From NCBI GenBank assembly GCA_036555755.1, contig DATBKS010000221.1:1-36538 (forward strand): a stretch of DNA of 36,538 bases, written 5' to 3'. The first letter of the stretch is position 1; each line of letters begins with the position of its first letter. The position numbers and the translations under genes are program-made. This DNA is from JAICJR01 sp036555755. Lineage in GTDB: Bacteria > Actinomycetota > Thermoleophilia > Solirubrobacterales > Thermoleophilaceae. The notes below the pieces were generated by a model. That model was not told where the DNA came from. It worked only from the letters and a program-made list of their open reading frames with translations, and did not search any database. Positions 22,444 through 30,317 of the stretch are shown piece after piece.

Positions 22444-22866
22444 TTACAAGGCTCTGGAGAGGGCTTCACGGGCTCCCTGCCCCCCATCCCCGGAGAGGAG
22501 ACGGGTGGTGGCCTGCCAGAGCTCGTCGGCGAGCTCAGGCCGCCCCTGGGCCTGCACGAAGGCGCACAGAGATATCAGGTCTGACAGCTCCTGCACGGCA
22601 TCGATGTCTCCGCTGGCTGCGAGGCGCTCCAGCCCGAGCGCGTACAGGGAGTCGCCCGCGAGCAGTCTGAGGTCCGGATCCATGCCGCGGAACGCACGCG
22701 GCGTCTCGTAGTGGAGGAGGTAGCCCTCGTAGACAGCCTCGAGCACGAAGGCGCGCGCGGGGCCGAGGCCGTTCGAGCCGTCGAAGCGCCCGGGACCCGG
22801 CTCCGGCACGGCGTACTCGATCAGCGCGGGGTCGACCGCGGCGGCCACCTCCGCGAGCACGCTCAT
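22444..22866 (-). CDS. Conserved-looking protein of the hemL operon, unknown
   Basis: A 140-aa, mostly helical, soluble protein with no recognised domain. Segments: SVLAEVAAAVDPALIEYAVPEPGPGRFDG near the start, an aromatic stretch AFVLEAVYEGYLLHYETPRAFRGMD in the middle, and a helical tail LDLISLCAF-like region (VQELSDLISLCAFVQAQG). ATG 22866 overlaps the hemL stop (ATGA), so it is the last gene of the hemB-ahbAB-hemL unit. A role tied to tetrapyrrole synthesis is suggested only by position. Confidence 0.7.
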   Translation of the reverse strand: MSVLAEVAAAVDPALIEYAVPEPGPGRFDGSNGLGPARAFVLEAVYEGYLLHYETPRAFRGMDPDLRLLAGDSLYALGLERLAASGDIDAVQELSDLISLCAFVQAQGRPELADELWQATTRLLSGDGGQGAREALSRAL

Positions 22867-24158
22867 CCGGCCACCTCGGCGAACGAGCGCGCAGCTGCCT
22901 GGACGGTCAGCTCGAGGTGCTCGTCGTCGTGAGCGAGCGATGGGAACCAGGCCTCGTACTGCGAGGGCGGCAGGTACACGCCGTGGTCGAGCATCGCGCG
23001 GCAGAAGGCGGCGTGGGCGTCCATGTCGCACGCCTTGACCGACTCGAGGTCGTTGATATCGCCGTCGGTGAAGAAGAGCGTGAGCAGGCCCGGCGCCCAG
23101 GTGACCTTGGCCGGGACGCCCGCCTCGTTTGCCGCCGCGGAGAGGCCCTGTGCGAGTGCGCGCGTGGTCTGCTCGAGCGTGACGTAGGCGGAGTCGTCGA
23201 GCAGGCGAAGGGTGGCGAGGCCCGCGGCCACCGCCAGCGGATTGCCTGACAGGGTGCCCGCCTGGTAGACGCTGCCGGCTGGGGCCACCATCTCCATGAA
23301 GGTGCGCGGGCCGGCGTAGGCGGCCGCCGGCAGGCCGCCGCCGATCACCTTGCCGAGGATCGTCAGGTCGGGAGTAATGCCGGAGCGCTCCTGCGCTCCT
23401 CCCCGCGAGACACGGAAGCCCGTGATCACCTCGTCGAACACGAGCAGCGCGCCCGAGGCGTCGGCCGCCTCGCGGAGGAACTCGAGGAAGCCGGGACTGG
23501 GCGGCACGAGGCCCATGTTGGCGGGGAACGGCTCGCACAGGATCGCGGCGGGCGGGCGCTCTTCGAGGGCGCGCCCGACGGCGTCGCGGTCATTCCAGGG
23601 CACGATGACCGTGTCGGCCGCCTGCGCCTTCGTCACGCCCGGGCTCGACGGGATGCCCTGGGTGGCGAGGCCTGAGCCCGCGTCGGCCAGGAGGCCGTCC
23701 ACGTGCCCGTGGTAGGCGCCCGAAAACTTCACCACCGGGTCGCGCCCCGTGGCCGCACGCGCCAGGCGGATCGCGCTCATCGACGCCTCGGTGCCGGACG
23801 ACGTCATGCGGACCATCTCGGCGCCGGGCACGCGCTCGGCCACCTCTGCCGCGAGGTCCACCTCGCCCTCGGTGGGCGCGCCGTAGCTCGTCCCCTTGGC
23901 TGCAGCCTCCGTGACCGCACCGACGACATCGGGATGCGCGTGGCCCGCGATCAGCGGCCCCCACGAGCAGACGTAGTCCACGAAGCGGTTGCCGTCAACG
24001 TCGTAGAGCCACGGCCCCTCGCCGCGCTCGACGAACAGCGGGTCGCGCCCGATCGCGCGCATGGCGCGAACCGGGGAGTTCACACCGCCTGGCAGAAGCT
24101 CGAGCGCGCGGCGGTACAGCTCCTCGGACCGCGTAGCGGTGCGCTCGCCCGCGCTCAG
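22863..24158 (-). CDS. hemL: Glutamate-1-semialdehyde 2,1-aminomutase, probable CTG start
   Basis: A 431-aa PLP enzyme converting glutamate-1-semialdehyde to 5-aminolevulinate. Seen: FVDYVCSWGPLIAGHAHP, MTSSGTEASMSAIRLARA, GAYHGHVD, VFDEVITGFRV and the PLP lysine in TILGKVIGGGLP (Lys270 in this numbering). The first ATG/GTG/TTG in frame is GTG 24083, which would remove the conserved SEELYRRALELLPGGVNSPV segment. The frame is open from 24164 and the only near-start codon that keeps the segment is CTG 24158. It overlaps the upstream stop as CTGA and has GGAGG ten bases before it. The result is close to the usual 426 aa. Confidence 0.93.
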   Translation of the reverse strand: MSAGERTATRSEELYRRALELLPGGVNSPVRAMRAIGRDPLFVERGEGPWLYDVDGNRFVDYVCSWGPLIAGHAHPDVVGAVTEAAAKGTSYGAPTEGEVDLAAEVAERVPGAEMVRMTSSGTEASMSAIRLARAATGRDPVVKFSGAYHGHVDGLLADAGSGLATQGIPSSPGVTKAQAADTVIVPWNDRDAVGRALEERPPAAILCEPFPANMGLVPPSPGFLEFLREAADASGALLVFDEVITGFRVSRGGAQERSGITPDLTILGKVIGGGLPAAAYAGPRTFMEMVAPAGSVYQAGTLSGNPLAVAAGLATLRLLDDSAYVTLEQTTRALAQGLSAAANEAGVPAKVTWAPGLLTLFFTDGDINDLESVKACDMDAHAAFCRAMLDHGVYLPPSQYEAWFPSLAHDDEHLELTVQAAARSFAEVAG

Positions 24159-25240
24159 GAGTGCTCAGCCTCCCAGCGCCTGTAGTCGTCCGTGAAGTAC
24201 AGGAGGCGGATCTTCTTGAACTCGGTCGAGCTGTAGAGCGTGGCGCGCTCGTCGATGCCAGTGCGCTCCTCGATCGAGTCGAGGATCGCGTCGCACTCCT
24301 CTTTCGAGCGGCCGTGGGCCATCGTGAACACCGAGTAGGGCCAGTCCTCGTAGGTGGGCCGCTGGTAGCAGTGCGAGATGCCGCGGAACGACGCCATCAG
24401 CGGGCCGAACTCGAGAATCTGCTCCTCGGGCACGCGCCACACGCCCATGCCGTTGGCCGAATAGCCGGCGCGGCGGTGGAAGAGGATCGCGGCCACGCGG
24501 CGCAGAGCGCGGCGCTCCTGCATCGACTCGAGGTGGGCGAGCAGCTTCTCCTGCCCGATGCCGAGCTCCTCGGCCGCCGACGCGTAGGGCTCAGACACCA
24601 CTGGAAGGTCGCCCTGGAGCGTCTTGATCACGGCGATGTCGAGGTCGCTCAGCTCGATCGGCTCGGGCTCGCGGTACTCGCTGTCCGCGGCGGCCTTCTG
24701 CAGCGCCTCGGTGCCCTGCTCCATCTCGAGGTCCATGCGGATCTTGAACAGGCGCAGGGTGGGCAGCTGCCGGATCGATTCGGCGCCGGTCTCGCGCTCG
24801 ATCACCTCGAGCGTGCCGTCGAGGCCGAGCTTCGAGTCGGGCTCGACTGCGATCGTGAACCACATGTTGAAGTCGTGGTTGCGCAGGTAGTTGTGCGAGA
24901 CGCCCGGGTGCGAGTTGACGATCTTGGCCGCACGGTGCGGGTTGTCGGGGTCGACGCTCGCGGCGACGAGCATCGACTTGTAGCCGAGCACACGCGTGTC
25001 GAAGATCGGCGTGACCTGGCGGATGATCCGCTCGCGCAGCAGGCGCTCGACGCGCTTCAGCACCTCGTCCTCCGATACCTCGGCGAGCGTGGCCACCTCG
25101 GCGTACGGGCGCGGCGCCAGCGGGAAGCTGCCCTGCATCAGGTTGAGCAGGCGCTTGTCCAGCTCGTCGAGCGGCACGGCGGCGCCGTCGCGCCGCGAGC
25201 GGGTCTTGGGCTGGAAGTTCCCTGCGCTTACTGAAGCCAC
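24155..25240 (-). CDS. ahbAB: Fused siroheme decarboxylase-like protein (AhbA-AhbB / NirD-NirL type)
   Basis: A 361-aa protein made of two homologous halves, each with an AsnC/Lrp-like winged helix and ferredoxin-like domain (about 24-180 and 197-355). Both halves keep the HxYxR motif of siroheme decarboxylases: HNYLR at 116-120 and HCYQR at 290-294, the second inside the family-typical SHCYQRPTYEDWPYSVFTM. These enzymes decarboxylate siroheme to 12,18-didecarboxysiroheme in the alternative heme or heme d1 routes. GTG 25240 lies 13 nt inside hemB, with AAGGA nine bases upstream. Annotation as a plain Lrp regulator is likely wrong given the motifs and the hemB/hemL neighbours. Confidence 0.85.
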   Translation of the reverse strand: MASVSAGNFQPKTRSRRDGAAVPLDELDKRLLNLMQGSFPLAPRPYAEVATLAEVSEDEVLKRVERLLRERIIRQVTPIFDTRVLGYKSMLVAASVDPDNPHRAAKIVNSHPGVSHNYLRNHDFNMWFTIAVEPDSKLGLDGTLEVIERETGAESIRQLPTLRLFKIRMDLEMEQGTEALQKAAADSEYREPEPIELSDLDIAVIKTLQGDLPVVSEPYASAAEELGIGQEKLLAHLESMQERRALRRVAAILFHRRAGYSANGMGVWRVPEEQILEFGPLMASFRGISHCYQRPTYEDWPYSVFTMAHGRSKEECDAILDSIEERTGIDERATLYSSTEFKKIRLLYFTDDYRRWEAEHS

Positions 25241-26202
25241 TGAGCTACGTCCTTCGCGTGGTAGGTGATGACGATGTCGGCGCCGGCGCGGCGGATGCCG
25301 GTGAGCGCCTCGAGCACGGCGGCGCGCTCGTCGAGATATCCGGCCGCCGCTGCGGCCTTGATCATGGCGTACTCGCCGCTCACGTTGTACGCCGCCACCG
25401 GGAGCATGGTCGCCTCCTTCACGCGGCGGATCACGTCGAGGTAGGGAAGCGCGGGCTTGACCATCACCACGTCGGCGCCCTCCTCGACGTCGAGGAGCGC
25501 CTCGCGCACGGCCTCGTCCGTGTTGGCGGGATCCATCTGGTAGGAGCGCCGGTCGCCGAACGCGGGGGTCGACTCCGCGGCCTCGCGGAACGGCCCGTAG
25601 AAGGCTGATGCGAACTTCGCGCTGTAGGCGATGATCGGCAGCTCGCTGTGGCCCTCGGCGTCGAGCTGCGAGCGCAGGGCGCCCACGCGGCCGTCCATCA
25701 TGTCGCTCGGCGCGACGATGTCGGCACCCGCGTTGGCCTGGGAGATCGCCGTCTTGGCGAGCAGCTCGAGGCTCATGTCGTTGTCGATCTGACCGTCCGC
25801 GCGCACCACGCCGCAGTGGCCGTGCGAGGTGTACTCGCAGAGGCACACGTCGGTGATCACGACGAGCTCCGGATGCGCTTCCTTGATCGCGCGCGTGGCG
25901 AGCTGGACGACGCCCTCCTCGTCGTAGGCACCGGAGCCCTGCTCGTCCTTCTCGGCCGGGATGCCGAACAGGAGCACCGACGGGATCCCGAGAGCGTTGG
26001 CCTGGCCGGCCTCCTCCACCGCGTGCGAGATCGAGAGCCGCTCGATGCCCGGCATCGACTCGATCGGAGTCCGGCTGTCGGTGCCGAGCTCGATGAACAT
26101 CGGGTAGACGAGGTGCGCGGGCGAGAGCTCCGTCTCGCGCACCATGTCTCGCAAGACGCCGGTTTTCCGCAGTCTGCGAAGACGTGTGGCGGGGAAGGCC
26201 AT
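25228..26202 (-). CDS. hemB: Delta-aminolevulinic acid dehydratase (porphobilinogen synthase)
   Basis: A 324-aa TIM-barrel enzyme that condenses two 5-aminolevulinates to porphobilinogen. The Zn-type Cys cluster is DVCLCEYTSHGHCG. The two active-site lysines lie in IAYSAKFASAFYGPFR and DVVMVKPALPYLDVI. APSDMMDGRVGALR and YNVSGEYAMIKAA are further signatures. It precedes ahbAB and hemL on the same strand, so early and late tetrapyrrole steps are co-encoded. No Shine-Dalgarno is seen before ATG 26202. Confidence 0.96.
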   Translation of the reverse strand: MAFPATRLRRLRKTGVLRDMVRETELSPAHLVYPMFIELGTDSRTPIESMPGIERLSISHAVEEAGQANALGIPSVLLFGIPAEKDEQGSGAYDEEGVVQLATRAIKEAHPELVVITDVCLCEYTSHGHCGVVRADGQIDNDMSLELLAKTAISQANAGADIVAPSDMMDGRVGALRSQLDAEGHSELPIIAYSAKFASAFYGPFREAAESTPAFGDRRSYQMDPANTDEAVREALLDVEEGADVVMVKPALPYLDVIRRVKEATMLPVAAYNVSGEYAMIKAAAAAGYLDERAAVLEALTGIRRAGADIVITYHAKDVAQWLQ

Positions 26203-26224
26203 CGGACAGGAGTCTAGATCCCAT

Positions 26225-26245
26225 CCGCCGTCCGCCGTCCGCCGT
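26225..26245. repeat. Three perfect tandem heptamers CCGCCGT
   Basis: Three direct copies of CCGCCGT (26225-26231, 26232-26238, 26239-26245) lie in the 51-nt gap between the PLP decarboxylase stop and the hemB start. Such short repeats can vary by slippage; here they would alter the hemB leader length. Confidence 0.8.
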
Positions 26246-26253
26246 CTGCAGGT

Positions 26254-27672
26254 CTACAGCTCGGCGTCGATGCGCTCGATCGCGGCAAGCAGACGCTCGA
26301 TCGTCTCCTCGTCCGTGGCCGGCGCGGTCGGGACGATGCGCAGATAGCGCTCGCCGGCGATCTCCGCGGAGCTCAGGTGGAACTGGCCCTGGGCGATCAG
26401 GTGCTCGCGGATTGCCACCTGGCGGTCGCCCGAGTTGCCGTATCGGAAGCACAGGATGTTGCTTTCCGGCCGGTATGGGCACTCGAAGCCGGGGCGCGCA
26501 CCGATCAGCTCGTGGAACCGGAGGGTCTTGTCGTAGCAGTCGCCCACGTAGTCGCCGAGACCCTGCTCGCCGCGCCAGGCGAGGTTGAGGAAGAGCTTCA
26601 ACCCGATGCCGCCCTTGGTGCACTCGAAGGCGCGGCCGGCGAAGTCGATGCCCTGGCTCTCCTGGTCGTCGTAGAAGAGGTAGCTCGCCTTCTGGTGGAA
26701 GGCTTGCATCAGGTCGGCGCCGTTCCTCGTCAGCACGGCCGCACAGAGGCTCGATGTGCGCAGCATCTTGTGGGCGTCCCAGATCAGCGAGTCGGAGCGC
26801 TCGATGCCTTCGAGCAGATCGCGGTGCTTTGGCGAGAGCAGCGCCGAGGCGCCGTGCGCCGCGTCGGTGTGGAGCCAGATGCCGTGGCGCTCGCAGAAGT
26901 CGGCGATGCCGTGCAGGTCGTCGTGCAGGCCCGTGGCGGTGGCGCACGACGCGGCCACGAGCGCCATCGGGCGGCGGCCGTCGGCGTGCATGCGCTCGAG
27001 GGCGTCCTCCAGGCGATCGACGCGGATCCGCTCGAGCTCGTCCACCTCCAGCTGACAGATCGCGTTCTCGCCCAGGCCGAGGATCGCGACGGCGCGGCGA
27101 ACCGAATAGTGCACCGAAGGCGGGGCGAGCACCGCGAGGTCCGGCGGCGTGCCGTGCTCCCAGGCGTCGGGCGCGACCCGCGCGCGAGCCGCGAGCAGCG
27201 CGGTGAGGTTGGCGAGCGAGCCGCCGTGAGTGAGCACGCCGGCGCTCGTGTCCGGGCTCCAGCCCACCTTTTCGAGCATCCACTCGAGCACGACCAATTC
27301 GACCGTGGCGCCGACGGCGCCCATCTCGTAGATCGCCGCGGGGTTGTTGATGGTGCCGTGGATCAGGTCGGCCATCGCGGCCGGGATGTCCGGGCACGCG
27401 ACCTGGTGGGCGAGCGAGCCCGCGTGGTGGAGCCCGGTGGTCCGCTCCAGATATGTGGCGAGGAAGTCGGAGAAGCGCTCGCTGTCGAGACCGCCGCCGC
27501 GGATCAGCGAACGCAGCCCGAGCGCATCGATGTTGTCCTCGATCGAGGGCTGGACGATGGCGGGACGCGTGCCGCGCTGGCTCGAGTCGACGTAGGTGGC
27601 GAGTTGCTCGATGGCCGTATGCGCCGCCTGCTCGTATTCGGCCCTGGACCAGGTGTCGCGTTCAACCAGCAC
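26254..27672 (-). CDS. Group II PLP-dependent amino-acid decarboxylase
   Basis: A 472-aa fold-type I enzyme. Seen: HQVACPDIPAAMADLIHGTINN near 90-115, VLTHGGSLANLTALLAARA, CATATGLHDDLHGIADFCERHGIWLHTDAAHG, and the PLP lysine in DSLIWDAHKMLRTSSLCAAVL. The family includes 2,4-diaminobutyrate, tyrosine, sulfinoalanine and glutamate-type decarboxylases; the substrate cannot be told here. GTG 27672 fits family length, and further upstream the frame runs antisense through the Lrp gene. A GATACT seven bases before the GTG could be a -10. The divergent Lrp/AsnC regulator and a palindrome in the shared 81-nt gap suggest amino-acid-responsive control. Confidence 0.9.
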   Translation of the reverse strand: MLVERDTWSRAEYEQAAHTAIEQLATYVDSSQRGTRPAIVQPSIEDNIDALGLRSLIRGGGLDSERFSDFLATYLERTTGLHHAGSLAHQVACPDIPAAMADLIHGTINNPAAIYEMGAVGATVELVVLEWMLEKVGWSPDTSAGVLTHGGSLANLTALLAARARVAPDAWEHGTPPDLAVLAPPSVHYSVRRAVAILGLGENAICQLEVDELERIRVDRLEDALERMHADGRRPMALVAASCATATGLHDDLHGIADFCERHGIWLHTDAAHGASALLSPKHRDLLEGIERSDSLIWDAHKMLRTSSLCAAVLTRNGADLMQAFHQKASYLFYDDQESQGIDFAGRAFECTKGGIGLKLFLNLAWRGEQGLGDYVGDCYDKTLRFHELIGARPGFECPYRPESNILCFRYGNSGDRQVAIREHLIAQGQFHLSSAEIAGERYLRIVPTAPATDEETIERLLAAIERIDAEL

Positions 27673-27700
27673 CGAGTGCAGTATCCGGCTTTTGGTGGGG

Positions 27701-27716
27701 CATTTGGTGGCAAATG
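27701..27716. promoter_or_regulatory. Candidate Lrp/AsnC operator (inverted repeat)
   Basis: CATTTG (27701-27706), GTGG, CAAATG (27711-27716) is a perfect inverted repeat in the middle of the 81-nt gap between the divergent decarboxylase and Lrp genes. The size and symmetry suit a dimeric Lrp-family protein. A partial direct copy, TTTGGTGG, occurs just before it at 27691-27698. It would overlap the upstream part of either promoter. Confidence 0.5.
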
Positions 27717-27753
27717 TCGCCCCGTGACGGCATATCTGCGCAATGATGTGCCA

Positions 27754-28254
27754 ATGGACGCCACAGACCGCCAGATCCTCGCCGAGCTTCAGCGCGACGG
27801 GCGCATCTCCAACGTCGAGCTGGCCGAGCGGGTGAACCTGTCGCCCTCGCCGTGCCTGCGCCGCCTCAAGCGGCTCGAAGGCGCCGGCCTCATCGAGGGC
27901 TACAGCGCGCTGCTCGACCGGCGGAAGGTCGGGCTCGGCTTGACCGTGTTCGTCCAGCTGAAGGTCGAGGGACACTCCACGAAGACGGCCACACGGCTCC
28001 GGAAAGTCGTCGCGGAGATGGAGGAGGTGGTGGCGTGCCACATCGTCTCCGGGCCTGCCGACTTCATGCTCGAGGTCGTGGTCGAGGACCTGGAGGCCTA
28101 CGAGCACTTCCTGCTCGACAAGCTGCTGGAGGTGCCGGGCGTGTCCGACGTGCGCAGCGACTTCGTCATCTCGACGATCAAGTCGAACGGCGGTCTGCCG
28201 CTCAGGCGAAGCGCTGAAGCGAAAGGCGCGCGATCGCCCCGAACGCCACGGTGA
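27754..28254 (+). CDS. Lrp/AsnC-family transcriptional regulator
   Basis: A 166-aa protein. The N-terminal winged helix-turn-helix is MDATDRQILAELQRDGRISN, ELAERVNLSPSPCLRRLKRLEGAGLI, and the C-terminal RAM effector domain runs from about residue 65 to 145 (FVQLKVEGHS, VVACHIVSGPADFMLEVVVEDLEAYE). It likely senses an amino acid and controls the divergent decarboxylase, itself, or both. ATG 27754 gives a standard Lrp start; the frame extends far upstream only as an antisense shadow. The C-terminal 17 residues (a basic tail) overlap the ABC permease gene by 53 nt on the opposite strand. Confidence 0.93.
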   Translation: MDATDRQILAELQRDGRISNVELAERVNLSPSPCLRRLKRLEGAGLIEGYSALLDRRKVGLGLTVFVQLKVEGHSTKTATRLRKVVAEMEEVVACHIVSGPADFMLEVVVEDLEAYEHFLLDKLLEVPGVSDVRSDFVISTIKSNGGLPLRRSAEAKGARSPRTPR

Positions 28255-29539
28255 GGATCGCCAGGTGCAAGAGCGGCAGGCCGATGCTGCCCGATTTGTT
28301 GAGCGCGGCATTGAGGGCGTCGAGCGTTGGCTTGAAGGGGAACAGCGCGGAGACGACCCTGATCACGTCGTAGACGCCGGATGACACCGCGCCCGAGGGC
28401 ACGAGCGCCAGGAACGCCATCGGCAGCGCGAGCATGAACGCCAGCAGCGACGCCGCCCGGACTTCGCGCGTGATCCCGCCGATCGCGACGCCCATCGCGC
28501 CGAAGCCGAGGCCGCCGAGCACGAGCGCAACGATCCAGAGCGGGAAGCGGCCCCACTCGAGCGAGACGAACAGCGCGATGCCCGCGAGCATCACGAGCGA
28601 GACGAGGATCGCGCAGAGCGCCGCGAGCCCGATCTTCTCGATCAGCAAGCCGGTGCGCGACACGAGGCCGCGCACGAGCCGCAGGAAGGCGTTCTCCTCG
28701 CGCTCGAGGGCGAGGATGCCGGACGCCAGCAGCAGGGTCACGAACATCAGCGAGATCGTCACGGCGATCGCCACTGCGAACGCGTCGAGCGGGGTGGTCC
28801 CGCCGTTGACGATCGTCTGGTCGGCGCGGATCGGCGTGCCCACCGCCTCGAGGACGCCGTTCGAGAGGTCGAGGTTCTGGCGCGCGAGCTTGGCGAAGTT
28901 CGAGACCTTGGCGAGGTCGTCGCGCAGCGGCGAGTTTGCGGGCAGCTCCGCCTGCGCCGCGTTGACGATGGCCTCGGCCTTCTCCAGCCCGAGCACGTCG
29001 AAGTTCTGGCCGAAGATCGAGATGTTCCCGCCCTTGGAGATCAGGTCGAGGTAGCTGAGCGCGATCTTCGTGAACTGCTTGGTGAGCGCGGTGTTGGCGT
29101 CTTGCACCTCGGCCTTGATCGTGTCCTGCACGAAGCGGGCCTTCACCGGGTCCTCGGCGTTGTAGTAGACCTTCACGCTCGCCGGACCGGTGCCGGCCTC
29201 GAGCTTCTGGGTGAGGTCCGCGGGGATGATCAGGGCGCCGAGCACGTCGCCGGACTTGACCTTGTCTATCGCTTCCTTCTCGCTCTTCACGTAGACCGGG
29301 TCGATGCGGCTGAAGATCTGCTTGCCGTACTGGGAGACGTCGATCTTCTGCCCGTTCAGCTCGAGCACGCTGGCCGACGGCGGCACCTCGTTGAGGAACG
29401 CGACGCGCGGCTTCTCCGGCCCGCGCGAGATCGCGAAGCCGATCAGCACCGCGATGATGATCGGGTAGAGCACGAGCAGGCTCACGAGCAGCGGCGAGCG
29501 CTTGAGGATCTGCAGGTCCTTCAGGAGCAGCCAGCGCAT
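28202..29539 (-). CDS. ABC-2-type transporter permease
   Basis: A 445-aa membrane protein. The N-terminal helix (SPLLVSLLVLYPIIIAVLIGF) is followed by a large extracytoplasmic region (about 40-250) and then five or six helices (AVAIAVTISLMFVTLLLASG, LAALCAILVSLVMLAGIALF, IVALVLGGLGFGAMGVAIGG, ASLLAFMLALPMAFLALVP, LLHLAILTVAFGAIARLS). This is the layout of YhgE/ABC2_membrane_3-type exporters. It lies three nt after the ATPase gene, which powers it. The cargo is unknown. The 3' end is antisense to the Lrp gene by 53 nt. Confidence 0.92.
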   Translation of the reverse strand: MRWLLLKDLQILKRSPLLVSLLVLYPIIIAVLIGFAISRGPEKPRVAFLNEVPPSASVLELNGQKIDVSQYGKQIFSRIDPVYVKSEKEAIDKVKSGDVLGALIIPADLTQKLEAGTGPASVKVYYNAEDPVKARFVQDTIKAEVQDANTALTKQFTKIALSYLDLISKGGNISIFGQNFDVLGLEKAEAIVNAAQAELPANSPLRDDLAKVSNFAKLARQNLDLSNGVLEAVGTPIRADQTIVNGGTTPLDAFAVAIAVTISLMFVTLLLASGILALEREENAFLRLVRGLVSRTGLLIEKIGLAALCAILVSLVMLAGIALFVSLEWGRFPLWIVALVLGGLGFGAMGVAIGGITREVRAASLLAFMLALPMAFLALVPSGAVSSGVYDVIRVVSALFPFKPTLDALNAALNKSGSIGLPLLHLAILTVAFGAIARLSLQRFA

Positions 29540-29542
29540 CGG

Positions 29543-30274
29543 CTAGTGCCCGTGCTGGTGGAGGAAGGCCACGAACGCCTCCTCGAAGTCGAGATCGGTG
29601 GCGCCGACGATCTGCTCGAGCTCGCGCGGGGACCCTGAGAAGAGCCGCTCGCCGTCGGCGAGGACGACCACCTTGGCGGCATGGCGCTCGGCCTCCTGCA
29701 CGTTGTGCGTCGAGTAGATGACAGTGGTGCCCTCGGCGGCGAGGTCGAGGATGAACTCCCAGAGGCGCTCGCGCTGGCGCGGGTCGAGCGCCGCGCTCGG
29801 CTCGTCGAGCAGCAGCACCTCGGGGGCGGACAACAGCCCGATCGCGATGTTCACGCGCTGCTTGTTGCCGCCCGAGAGCTGGGCAACGGGATCGTCGCGG
29901 CGCTCCTCGAGCCCCGTCTGGGCGAGCATCCGCTCGACCACCTGCTCCACGTCCGGGCACTTCTCGAGCCGGGCGAAGAGGCGGATGTTCTCGGCGACGG
30001 TGAGCTTGCTGTAGACGGCCGGCTGCTGAGGCACCCAGCCGATCTCGCCGGGTGGCCGGCTGACGCTGCCGCCGTCGGCCCGCTGGATGCCGGCGAGGAT
30101 CGAGAGCAGCGTGGTCTTGCCCGCGCCGTTTGGCCCGATGATCGCCACGAGCTCGCCGCGGCTCGCATCCAGCGACACCTGCTTGAGCGCCTCGCGTTCG
30201 CCGAAGCGCTTGCTGATGTCGAGCGCCTCGAGGACGAGGCCGCGCGCAGCGGTCGCCTGGACCGGTTCCTGCAT
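29543..30274 (-). CDS. ABC transporter ATP-binding protein
   Basis: A 243-aa nucleotide-binding subunit. Walker A GPNGAGKTTL, Q-loop IGWVPQQPAVYSKLT, signature LSGGNKQRVNIAIGLL, Walker B EVLLLDEPSAALDP and the H-loop YSTHNVQEAE are all intact. It drives the ABC-2 permease immediately downstream. ATG 30274 is chosen because the preceding frame has no domain match; 43 nt separate it from the divergent ymdB start. Confidence 0.94.
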   Translation of the reverse strand: MQEPVQATAARGLVLEALDISKRFGEREALKQVSLDASRGELVAIIGPNGAGKTTLLSILAGIQRADGGSVSRPPGEIGWVPQQPAVYSKLTVAENIRLFARLEKCPDVEQVVERMLAQTGLEERRDDPVAQLSGGNKQRVNIAIGLLSAPEVLLLDEPSAALDPRQRERLWEFILDLAAEGTTVIYSTHNVQEAERHAAKVVVLADGERLFSGSPRELEQIVGATDLDFEEAFVAFLHQHGH

Positions 30275-30317
30275 CGGCCCAACGGTAGTGGAGCGGCGGC
30301 TGGCAGAATCGCGGTTA

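Noticed and set aside
24155..25240. Annotation as a simple Lrp/AsnC regulator
   Set aside because: Two tandem halves with HxYxR motifs and heme-gene neighbours fit siroheme decarboxylases better.
26377..27753. Long upstream extension of the Lrp frame
   Set aside because: It is antisense to the PLP decarboxylase and lacks any domain; the Lrp start at 27754 is typical.
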